Source: Monarcha castaneiventris obscurior
Lineage: Eukaryota; Chordata; Aves; Passeriformes; Monarchidae
Reading direction: 5' to 3'
DNA: 64,000 nucleotides
Assembly: GCA_026261815.1 (NCBI GenBank)
Contig: JAMPIT010000856.1
Span: forward strand, 7,796,001-7,860,000
A program made the position numbers and the translations under genes. This document shows, one piece after another, positions 35,576 through 44,585 of this stretch. Position 1 is the stretch's first letter. Each line of letters opens with the position of its first letter. Under the pieces are notes generated by a model that was not told the origin of the DNA, ran no database searches, and saw only the letters and a program-made list of their open reading frames with translations.

Positions 35576-37109
35576 TTGAGCTCTTTTATTCCCCACCTGT
35601 TTTCACCCAAGCACTGGCTTCAGCTGCTTTTTCACGCACGGTTCTTCAAACTCCATGAAGGAGAAGGAGTCCATGGGTGCTCCTTTTGGACCCCATCAGG
35701 GAGAGACCCAGCGGTGCTGGCTGTGAGGGGTCCCTGGCAGTGTCACGGGGGAGTTCAGGTGGCATTTTTGGGGTGACCCCATATATTGGAGCTGCTCCAC
35801 AGTGAAGAAGGGTGAGGAGGGGCCTTCTCCAAACCCTGTTTGGAGCCTCCTCTCCAGTGCAGGGAATGAGCTGCGCCCGGATTAAGGCTGATTCCTGCTC
35901 TCCATAATCCCATGCATCCACCCCTTCCACCCTAACGACCCGGCTGGAATAACCGTGCAAGGAAAACATCCTCCAAGGCCCGTAATTGCCGCCTGTGGCC
36001 ACCCACATGGGCAGGATGGCCACGGAAATGCCATGGAAATGCTGGGTTGGGGTGTGTGGGGACTGCGGGGTTGGGGGGACATGGCCTCTTCCTCACCTTC
36101 CTACCGGGAAACCTGGGATACCAAGGGGTCTGGGAGACTTTATGGATGGGAAAAGCAGCGATGTTTCCCGGCCCCGCTTCTTGTGGGGGTTAATAACTGG
36201 GTGTCGGGTGACTGCTGAAAGCAGCCGCGCCATTAGAAATGCAAATGTCGGCTCCAGCTTCTCCCCTTGCCTTCACTCCGCATCTCCCAGATCTTGATGC
36301 CCCGTCAAACACAAACCCCCGCGGCTCCCGGCCCTTCCCAGAGCCCCCCCCAGACGCCAGTGCTGCTTCCCCACTGTTCTGCAGCCCCGCAGGTGGGCGA
36401 ATTCCTAGGGGGGAAGGGGGGGTTTGGGGGCTCAGACCCTCCAGGGACCAGCCGTGGCACAATCCATCGCATTTTCCTCTTTATCCACCTGAATCCCAGC
36501 CCAGGGACCCCGTCCCCCCTGGGCTGGCGGTGGGAGAGCTCTGGGGTGCTTTGTGTGGGCTGCAGACCCCCCAGCCGTGGTCCTCAGTGGGGCGAGGGGC
36601 TGCTGGGGGGGAATTCAGAGCTTCTGGGGGGCAGGAGGAGCCCCTGGGGACGCCCCAGCCGGGAGCACGACCCGCCAAACCCCCTCGCTGTTTCATGTAT
36701 CAAACTGTAATTAGGAGCAAAGGGCAGAGGGGTGCACAGGAGCATTAATAAATTATCTGCCTGGTTGTTAATTGACGTGTCTCAGTCAGCCCGTGGTGGA
36801 GCCCAGGGCTTGGCTCCCCTTCCAGGAGCATCACAGGCTTGTTACTGCCGTCATTAGCATATTCAGAGCTCCCTGCTTAAAGCCAATTAGCTCCCGGCCA
36901 GGCCTGATTGGAAAGCCGCGGCCTCATTTGCACATTTTTGAATTGGTGAAAGAATCAAAAATAATGGAGGCAGCTCGGCGATGGGGAGCGCTGGGGGGGC
37001 TCTGCCGGCTGGGGGGCACTGGCAGGACCTGCTGGGGAAGGAGAGGGGGAACAGCGCGGTAATTAGGAGTAGAAAGGAACACGGACTAATTTGGTCCCGG
37101 GCGGCTTGG
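35576..37109. other. Intronic sequence, no gene
   Basis: GC-rich, with an octamer ATGCAAAT at 36239-36246 and the TAAT-rich patch at 36690-36965 (separate entry). No exon recognised. Confidence 0.45.
36690..36965. promoter_or_regulatory. Candidate homeodomain-rich enhancer in intron
   Basis: Within 180 bp there are four homeodomain-type cores: TAATTA (36708-36713), TTAATTGA (36768-36775), ATTA in GTCATTAGCATA (36853-36856) and CAATTA (36884-36889). There are also CCTGATTGG and CTCATTTGCA. The patch is clearly less GC-rich than its neighbours and free of repeats. This pattern is common in vertebrate developmental enhancers, but activity is inferred only. Confidence 0.35.
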
Positions 37110-37564
37110 GGAGTTCATCCTTCCCAGTTCAGCCTTCCCAGCTCATCCTGCCCAGCTCCCAGCTCATCCTGCCCAGTTCATCCTTCCTTCCCAGTTCATC
37201 CTGCCCAGCTCAGCCTTCCTTCCCAGTTCATCCTTCCTTCCCAGTTCATCCTGCCCAGTTCATCCTTCCTTCCCAGTTCAGCCTTCCCAGCTCATCCTGC
37301 CCAGTTCATCCTGCCCAGTTCAGCCTTCCCAGTTCAGCTTTCCCAGCTCAGCTTTCCCAGTTCAGCCTTCCCAGCTCAACCTTCCCAGTTCAGCCTGCCC
37401 AGTTCAGCCTGCCCAGTTCCCAGCTCATCCTGCCCAGTTCATCCTTCCCAGCTCAGCTTTCCCAGTTCAGCCTGCCCAGTTCAGCCTGCCCAGTTCAGCC
37501 TGCCCAGCTCATCCTTCCCAGTTCATCCTGCCCAGATCATCTTTCCCAGTTCACCCAGCCCAGC
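37110..37564. repeat. CCCAGTTCATCCTGCC minisatellite, about 455 bp
   Basis: About 30 units of 14-18 bp alternating CAGTTCATCC, CAGCTCATCC and CAGTTCAGCC cores with TGCC or TTCC spacers. All + frames are open through it (Ser/Pro/Gln-rich peptides). Not coding. Confidence 0.93.
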
Positions 37565-38396
37565 CGTCCGTGCCCTGCGCTCATTCAGCCGATGCCCGGT
37601 GATTCCTCCGGGAAGGAGTGGGCATGGAAAGGCCTGGGATGGGGTAAGCCCGGCTGCCCGCCCCTTTCTGGGGGAATTGGGGTCTGCCACGTCCCCCAGC
37701 AGTGGGAGCTCCTCGGCAGGGCCGGGAGCAGGGACACGGGGCTGGATCTGCCCCTCCCGACATCCCGGCCCCCTCCCTGCCTTCTCCCACCTTTTTCCCC
37801 AGCCAAGGTGCTGCTATTTGAGCTGCCTGGAAGGAAAAAGGCCGCTATCTCTGAGTTTCCAGAACTGGTTCCAGTTTGACAACTTGAGAGCTGCCGTGGG
37901 GCCACAAAGGCAGCCTTGTCCCGGGCTGAGATAAGCCCGAGGGACGATTCATATGCAGATCCGGGTGGTACCGGGTGTCTGCCGCCAGAGGATAAATCTG
38001 TCCCGAGCCTTGGCCCCCTCTCCCGGTTCCAAACTATTTTACATTTGCACAAAAAACGGTTCTATCGCCCCCCCCGGGCCCCGTCCCGGCTGCCTGTCAC
38101 CCTGCCCGCGGGAGGGGGGTGTCCCTTGGGGCCGAGGGGTGTCCCCGGCCTGGGGCTGGGCTGGTGGAGCCCTCACCACGCTAAGATGCGCTGGTTTCGT
38201 CCCCAGCGCCCATCACAGTGCCTTGAAAGAGTCATTTTCTTTCCCCTGCAGAAAGCTCTCAACCATGTCCCCCCTCCGGCAGAAATCCCTTCTTTCACTG
38301 CTTTTGTCCGGGCTCATTTTTGAAAAATAGTGATGGGGAGGGGTTTTTATTTCCCCCCTTTTTTCTCTTCTTCGTAATGACATAAAACCTGCAAGC
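37565..38396. other. Intronic spacer, no gene
   Basis: 37800-38040 (GCTGCTATTTGAGCTGCC, GACGATTCATATGCAGATCC, GAGGATAAATCTGTCCC) has the look of conserved non-coding DNA. No coding exon seen. Confidence 0.4.
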
Positions 38397-38992
38397 CGTG
38401 ACCCTGTGGCACCCATCACCCTGATCCTGTGGCACCCATCACCCTGACACGATGGCACCCATCACCCTGACCCCCATGGCACCCATCACCCTGATCCTGT
38501 GGCACCCATCACCCTGACCCCATGGCACCCATCACCGTGACCCTGTGGCACCCATCACCCTGACCCAATGATACCCATCACCCTGATCTCATGGCACCCA
38601 TCACCCTGATCCTGTGGCACCCATCACCCTGACCCTGTGGCACCCATCACCCTGATCTCATGGCACCCATCACCGTGACCCCGTGGCACCCATCACCCTC
38701 ACCCCGTGGCACCCATCACCCTGATCTCATGGCACCCATCACCGTGACCCCGTGGCACCCATCACCCTCACCCCGTGGCACCCATCACCCTGAACCCATG
38801 GCACCCATCACTGTCACCCCGTGGCACCCATCACCCTGAACCCATGGCACCCATCACCCCGTGGCACCCATCACCCCGTGGCACCCATCACCGTCACCCC
38901 CTGGCACCCATCACCCTGACCCCATGGCACCCATCACCCTGACACCAATGGCACCCATCACCCTGACCCTGTGGCACCCATCACTTCCAGCT
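38397..38992. repeat. TGGCACCCATCACCCTGA minisatellite, 23-bp unit
   Basis: About 26 copies, with the core TGGCACCCATCACC nearly invariant and a variable 8-9-bp spacer (CTGATCCTG, CTGACCCCA, GTGACCCCG). A higher-order block (ATCTCATGG ... GTGACCCCGTGG) recurs near 38650-38760, indicating segmental expansion. Confidence 0.95.
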
Positions 38993-41184
38993 GTGATTTT
39001 TCTGGGGTTTTGGGATCCTCCATCTCGTCCCCAGCACAGGCTGGACCTGTATCCATGGGAAAGCTTCTGCCTGGCATTTCAGGGGGATGAATTGCAGGCA
39101 GAGCCTGTCCTGCTCTCCTGGTTTGGGCTGGGATAGAGTTAATTTCCTTCCTGGAGCTGCGTGGGTGATAACTCAGGGATGCTTCGGGGATGGAGAATTA
39201 TTTATCTCCTGAGAGTGCATCCCCTGATCTCTCAGCTCGGTGCTGGGAGGAGTTCTGCTCCAAAAATCATCAGGAATCATGAACCAATTAACTGTGGAAA
39301 GTTATGTTGGCCCAGTTTTTGAAGTCTGCTTTGATTCCCTGCCTGCTGTGGCTGTTAATCACTATTTAATGCGGCTTTCTGCATTTTTATCATCATTTTA
39401 TCTGCTGTAATTTATTATGTGTTACTTTAACCGAGGAAGCATTTTCACGTGTTGAATGTCTCCACGTAGGAAACCCCAGCTCCGATGCCTCTCAAGTGCC
39501 AGCTGTTTTATTAATTAAAAATGAAAATTCATCAGCTTCATAGAGAGGTAAAAGGGTTTTATCCCCCCTCCCGGGCACACAGTCTCCTCTGGAAATCCCA
39601 ATTCCTTCCAAGGCTCCCCCACTGCCGTGTCCTGTACCTGCAGGCACTGCTCGGCATTCCCACGGTGCTCTCTTAAGGTCAATAAGAATTAACTGTAAAT
39701 TTAATTAAAGTTCCTAATGTTTGTGCTAAAGTGGAGCATAACAAAGCCAGCTCTGCTCTTTGCCAGTTTTAGCCAGATCTGGAGGGAGCTGGGTGTTATC
39801 AATAATTAACCGGGGCAATTTAGGGGAAGTATTAGGGAGTTAATGAAAACGTGAAATGCGTAATTACCGTGCAAGGAGCTGGAAGTGCTTGGGCAGCTGA
39901 GGAGGTGCTGCACAATGAATGCTTGGAGGCTGCTGATCCCAACAGGATCCCGGGATGTCCCTGGGATGGGAGCTGCGAGTCCCTGCCCCAACCTGGGTTT
40001 TTATTAAAACCTCTGTTAATTACATGGTAATTAAGCCATGGCTGGTGTGCTTGGTGGTAATTGATGAGGTGCAGGTCCCCTGTGCTGAGGAGCTGTGGGA
40101 TGGGTGCAGGGGCTGTTGGTGTGGGGGAGTGGGGTCCTGGGGGTCCCTCTGCCCCACAGAGCCCTTAGGGATGGCCCTGGCACTGGGGGGCTCAGCCTGG
40201 CACTGGGGGGCTCAGCCTGGCACCAACATCCCTCTGCAGGAAGGAAGGGGGGGATAAGAGAGGTTTTCCAGAGGGGCTGTGCCTATCCCATCCCTGGAAG
40301 TGTCCAGGGCCAGCTTGGGGTTTAACGTGGACTCTCCAGGGTCTCCTATCACGTCATCCCAAGTGTTTGCTGCTGGTAATAAACAATTTCTTGTTTATTA
40401 CTGAGGGACTGGTTTAGGCCCTCAGCCCAGGTTTGCTGAGAGGGTTGGGGTCGGGGGAGGATGAGGATGAGGAAGGAGCCGTTCAGAAATCCCAGTGGCA
40501 CCCAGGGGAACACTGCAGGGATGCCTCAGGAAGCTGCCAGGAGAAGCAGCCTGGAAAACCCTGTGGCACTTTGTGAATGGAATGAAAGTTAAGGATGCTT
40601 GGCTGGCTGGGAAGCCCCAGCAGGAGGATGGAGCTGGGATGTGCTCCCAGTGGAGCTGAGGTGTGCTCCCAGTGGAGCCGGAGCTGTGCCCTTGGGTTTT
40701 CCTTGGCTCTGGACAAGCACAGGGAGGGAACAGGCCTGAGTCCGATCCTGGTTTGGGAAGGTGCTTCCCAGCAGGAGCTCAGTCAGCCTCTGCCAAGTGC
40801 TGTTATTTGGGGTGGGAGGTAAAAGGTGCTGGAAAGGATGGGAAAAGCACCCGTGGCTGCCCTGGGATTCATGGATCCCTGAAGGGCATCCCGCTGGTGC
40901 CAAACAGAGGGGCCCTGCTGCCAGGTGAGGACACCAGGGACAGGAAGTGGCTCTAAAAATGCTGGCACTGTGCAAAAATTAAAACAAAAGGCAGGGGGAA
41001 AGCCACAAGTGGCTTCTGCCTCTTGTTTGGGGGAAGGAGCTGTGGGGGCCCAGCGTTGCTCGCAAATGCTTTTAATAAAGTGTTCTTTCCTGAGTCCAGG
41101 GGAAATATCCCAGAAACCTCAAGCTTTTCCGATTACATAAGGACCAGATGCTGCTGGGCAGAGCCCTGACTCCCCCCAGCATGG

Positions 41185-41240
41185 CCCTGTCCCGGTCCCT
41201 GTCCCTGTTCCTGTCCCTGTTCCTGTCCCTGTTCCTGTCC
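41185..41240. repeat. (CCTGTCCCTGTT)n repeat
   Basis: About four to five units of a 12-bp repeat, pyrimidine-rich on the + strand. Confidence 0.85.
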
Positions 41241-41307
41241 CCAGCCACCGTGGGGACCCGGCTCCCTGCCAGGCACAACCCCCCAGTAGTGGGATGGGGG
41301 TCCCACA

Positions 41308-41466
41308 AAAGCTGTGGCTGCCCCCGGATCCCTGAAAGTGTCCCAGGCCAGGCTGGATGGGGCTTGGATCACCCTGGGGTAGTGGAAGGTGTCCCTGACA
41401 TGTCAGGGGTGGGACTGGATGATCTGTGAGGTCCCTTCTCAAACATTCCAGGATTCTGGGATTCTT
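41308..41466 (+). mobile_element. CR1 LINE 3' fragment
   Basis: Sense CR1 tail: AGTGTCCCAGGCCAGGCTGG, GGTAGTGGAAGGTGTCCCTG, GGGTGGGACTGGATGATC, ending CCAGGATTCTGGGATTCT, the CR1 terminal octamer repeat. Confidence 0.92.
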
Positions 41467-42309
41467 TTTGGAGGTGGAAGAGGAGGGTGTGGAGAGCAGT
41501 GGGGCAGGTGCCTGTGCTGGTGGCAGGGAGGACCTGCTCTGTCACGCGGGGTGACATGGCTGGGTAATTTCTGCGGCAATTAATGCCTCATTAAAGTGCA
41601 CGAGGGAACAATCAGAGCAGTGAATTTTACCCAGCACAATGGCTGGGCCCTCAGGGTTTTTCTGCCTTTCTTTTGAAAAGGAAACAGTCTTTTTCTGGCT
41701 TTAACTGCTCCCTGTCTGGAGGCAGAGGAGGAGGGAGCCTTGGTGGGCATCTCCATTCCCAGCTGCTGCTTGGGCATCACCCCCGTGATGGGATTTTCCT
41801 CTGCAATCCCACGGGGCGAGTTGGAACCTCCAGGACATGAAATCCGACTGGAGGCCGGGATGAAAACCGGCCCCGTCCCAAAAAGTGTGTGCTGAGATGC
41901 CCATCAACCACTGAAACTGGGCGGGGAGGAGAAGGCCAGGAGGGATTTCCAGGGCTGGGAAGGGGTTTTAGGGGAATTCCAAGGGGGAACAGCAGCCTGC
42001 AGGTGCCCTGTGGATGCTGCTGGTGGGACAGAGGGACAGCGAGCTCCTTCCCAGGGACAAGACTCTGGAGGGGATAAAGAGAACGCTGAGATGAGCAGAG
42101 AAACTGGAGCACGGGGGCTCCTGGGAAGGATTTTGAAGACGAGGAGGTGACCAGTGGGGTGTGACAAGGTGGGGCAGGAGGGAAAGGGGAGAGGTGGCCG
42201 TGGTTGGGAAGCCCCTGAGCGTTTCTGGCCGGGTTTAGGGCTTGTTCCCTCCTGTTGTGGCATCAGCTGGGAGCAGCTGAGCCCTGACCGTGTCCCTCTG
42301 TCTCCTCAG

Positions 42310-42928
42310 GAGCCTGATGCCACGGACCTTGGAGGGACAGATCACCATGGAGAAGACCCCCAGCTACTTCGTCACCAAGGAGGCCCCGCGGCGCATCTAC
42401 AACATGTCCCGGGACACGAAGCTGATCGTGGTGGTGCGGAACCCGGTCACCCGCGCCATCTCAGACTACACACAGACCCTCTCCAAAAACCCCTCCATCC
42501 CCAGCTTCCAGGCCCTGGCCTTCAAAAACCTCAGCACGGGACTGATCGACACGAGTTGGAGCGCGGTGAGGATCGGGATCTACGCCAAGCACCTGGATAA
42601 TTGGCTGCAGTACTTCCCGCTCTCCAAATTCCTCTTCGTCAGCGGGGAGAGGCTCGTCAGTGACCCTGCCGGGGAGATGGGCCGTGTCCAGGACTTCCTG
42701 GGGCTCCAGAGGGTGGTGACGGACAAACATTTCTATTTTAATGAGACCAAGGGCTTTCCCTGCCTGAAGAAGCCGGAGGGGGGAAGCAAACCCCGCTGCC
42801 TGGGGAAATCCAAGGGGCGGCCACACCCCAAAATCGATGGGCAGGTGGTGCAGCGCCTGCGGGAGTTCTACAGACCCTTCAACATGAAGTTTTATCAGAT
42901 GACAGGGCAGGATTTTGGGTGGGACTGA
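42310..42928 (+). CDS. HS3ST6: Heparan sulfate glucosamine 3-O-sulfotransferase 6, exon 2 (terminal)
   Basis: Completes codon 117 and encodes residues 118-322, ending at TGA 42926-42928. Motifs in order: EKTPSYF (131-137, substrate cleft); [16 protein letters not shown] (157-172, 3'-phosphate-binding motif with Arg160 and Ser168); [20 protein letters not shown] (197-216); [14 protein letters not shown] (226-239); Cys268 and Cys280, the pair that forms the family disulfide; KGRPHP (285-290), cofactor and substrate contact; C-terminal [13 protein letters not shown]-glycosylation sequons at Asn148, Asn190 and Asn261. Acceptor CTCCTCAG|G at 42309/42310. [20 protein letters not shown] and QMTGQDFGW match HS3ST6 best; HS3ST4 and HS3ST3 are next closest. 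Total length of 322 is slightly below the human HS3ST6 length (about 342), the difference lying in tail and stem. No frameshift or missing catalytic residue. Confidence 0.95.
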
Positions 42929-42978
42929 GCCATCCCCAGGGCACGCTGCCAGGCTGGCACCTGGACTGCCAGGACCGT

Positions 42979-43097
42979 GGTCCAGGGATGCCCGTGGCTG
43001 CTGTGATCCAGGGATGCCCGTGGTCACTGTGGTCAAGGGATGCCCATGGTCACTGTGGTCCGGGGATGCCCGTGGTCACTGTGGTCAAGGAATGCCC
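42979..43097. repeat. GGGATGCCCGTGGTCACTGTGG tandem repeat in 3' UTR
   Basis: About five copies of a roughly 26-bp unit built on GGGATGCCCGTGGTCACTGT with G/A and C/T variants, alternating GTCCAG, GTCAAG and GTCCGG linkers. It lies 50 bp after the stop codon of HS3ST6. Confidence 0.88.
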
Positions 43098-43197
43098 ATG
43101 CCCACCCCACCAGCACCCTCCTCCCTTCGTTCTAATTTATATCGGACCTTTTCTGGCAAGAAATGGACTTTTCTGGAGTAGAGAGAAATATTTAAGA

Positions 43198-43203
43198 AAT
43201 AAA
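43198..43203 (+). promoter_or_regulatory. HS3ST6: Polyadenylation signal AATAAA
   Basis: Canonical AATAAA 270 bp after the stop codon, followed within about 40 bp by T-rich sequence (ATATTCTTCC). First good signal downstream of HS3ST6. Confidence 0.6.
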
Positions 43204-43347
43204 GCCACAGATGAGCCCTCTCCCCTCCCTGAGCAGATTAAATATTCTTCCATATAAACCTTGCTGATCTCTGTTAACTGGGAGTGCTCCGGGGGGCAGG
43301 GGGGAGCATGGGTTTGTGCTCATGGGGATGATGGATCCACCATCCAC

Positions 43348-43353
43348 AATAAA
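43348..43353 (+). promoter_or_regulatory. HS3ST6: Second polyadenylation signal AATAAA
   Basis: AATAAA in CCACAATAAAACC, 420 bp past the stop. It could serve as an alternative distal site. Confidence 0.35.
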
Positions 43354-43988
43354 ACCTTTGGAAACCGCTTGGCCGCTGGGGCAGGCAGCCAGTGGGGTTT
43401 TGCTAAACTGAGTTCTGGGGGTGGGACAGTCACTGGTGGCCAGGGGACAGCTGGGCAGCAAAACCCAATCCTGGGAGATGTTTTGCAGATGGAAAAGAGT
43501 CCGTAGGAATTTCCCAGCTAAGCAAAACAATGAGCAGCAGCAGTTCTGAATAAATGCCAGGCCCAGGCTTAGGGAGAGGGAGTTGTGGATCACCTTCCCG
43601 TGTTCCTTGAGTGGCCCAGCTGAAAGAGCAGGGCCTTTCTAACCCTTAGGAGGAAAATTCCAGCTTCTCCACAGTTTACCCAAACTCTGCCCTTTCAGTT
43701 CAATAATCTCAGTTTTTCAAATCTGCAGCCGTCGAGGGTCATCACGGGAGGCTGCAGAAATTACTTTAATCTGCACTAACTAGTTTTCCCTTAATTAAAG
43801 ATGGGGAAAACATTTAATTAACCTCTAAGATCTTATTAGTAACTTGTATTTGCCTCTTTAATGAGCTAATTATGAGTTTTGAAGGGCCCTCAGGCCCTGC
43901 TTTGTTTGCAAATATGCTTTGGCTGTGGTTTCTTCCATCACGCAGCATCCCAAACCTGCATCCCAGAGCTCCCCATGCTGCCGAGGTG
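43354..43988. other. Intergenic, with TTAATTAA-rich patch
   Basis: Downstream flank of HS3ST6. No gene. The stretch 43735-43930 is listed as a candidate regulatory element. Confidence 0.5.
43735..43930. promoter_or_regulatory. Candidate homeodomain-type regulatory element
   Basis: AT-rich, repeat-free patch with two identical palindromes TTAATTAA at 43791-43798 and 43814-43821 (23 bp apart), TAATTA at 43867-43872, and TTTGCAAATATGC near 43909. It sits 0.8 kb downstream of the HS3ST6 stop and immediately before the homopyrimidine tract. Regulatory role inferred from motif density. Confidence 0.33.
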
Positions 43989-44135
43989 CCTCCTCTCCTC
44001 TCCTCTCCTCTCCTCTCCTCTCCTCTCCTCTCCTCTCCTCTCCTCTCCTCTCCTCTCCTCTCCTCTCCTCTCCTCTCCTCTCCTCTCCTCTCCTCTCCTC
44101 TCCTCTCCTCTCATTTCTCCTCCCCTCTCCTATCC

Positions 44136-44169
<34 letters not shown>

Positions 44170-44585
44170 TCCTCTCCTCTCTTCTCCTCTCCCCACCCCC
44201 TCTCCTGTCCTCTCCTCTCCTCTCCTCTCCTCTCCCCCTTCCTCTCCTCTCCTCTCCCCCCCTCTCCTCCTCCTCTCCTCATCCTCTCTCCTCTCCCCTC
44301 CTCTCCTCTCCTCTCCCCCTCCCTCTCTCTCTCCTCTCCTCTCCTCTCCTCTCCTCTCCTCTCCTCCCTCTCCTCTCCTCTCCTCTCCTCTCCTCTCCTC
44401 TCCTCTCCTCTCCTCTCCTCTCCTCTCCTCTCCTCTCATCTCCTCTCCTCTCCTCTCCTCTCCTCTCCTCTCCTCTCCTCTCCTCTCCTCTCCTCTCCTC
44501 TCCTCTCCTCTCCTCTCCTCTCCTCTCCTCTCCTCTCCTCTCCTCTCCTCTCCTCTCCTCTCCTCTCCTCTCCTCTCCTCTCCTC
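43989..44585. repeat. (CCTCT)n homopyrimidine tract with C31 run
   Basis: About 600 bp almost purely pyrimidine on the + strand: tandem CCTCT units in two blocks (43989-44112 and 44335-44585). The centre is degenerate and contains 31 consecutive C at 44137-44167. Only a handful of A and G interrupt it. The tract is open in all + frames (Leu/Ser/Pro) and on the minus strand (Arg/Gly/Glu); these are not genes. The long C run is also a plausible site of sequencing or assembly error. Confidence 0.97.

Larger units (their letters stand above)
10786..42309 (+). other. HS3ST6: HS3ST6 intron 1 (31.5 kb)
   Basis: Bounded by GTAAGG at 10786 and TCTCCTCAG ending at 42309. Splicing joins AG|G to complete Arg117 (...[10 protein letters not shown]...), exactly the conserved junction of two-exon HS3ST genes. 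The intron holds CR1 fragments and most of the tandem arrays of this window. No other exon fits the family between the two coding exons. Confidence 0.9.
38993..42309. other. 3' part of the intron, no gene
   Basis: 39160-40060 is AT-rich, repeat-free and full of TAAT/TTAA words (e.g. TTTATTAATTAAAAATG and TTTAATTAAAGTTCC). It is another candidate for regulatory DNA. From 40.1 kb the sequence is GC-rich, with a duplicated CACTGGGGGGCTCAGCCTGG (40181-40220), a weak CR1-like trace (40255-40325), a short tandem repeat (41185-41240) and a CR1 fragment (41308-41466). Confidence 0.45.
42929..43203 (+). other. HS3ST6: HS3ST6 3' UTR (to first poly(A) signal)
   Basis: Follows the TGA directly. Apart from the short tandem repeat at 42979-43097 it is unstructured. 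It ends at an AATAAA at 43198-43203. A longer isoform could reach the second AATAAA at 43348. Confidence 0.65.

Noticed and set aside
40255..40325. Weak sense CR1 trace (GAGAGGTTTTCCAG ... CATCCCTGGAAGTGTCCAGG)
   Set aside because: Too short and diverged to list as a separate element with confidence.
42461..43036. 191-codon minus-strand frame opposite HS3ST6 exon 2
   Set aside because: Antisense shadow of conserved HS3ST6 coding sequence.
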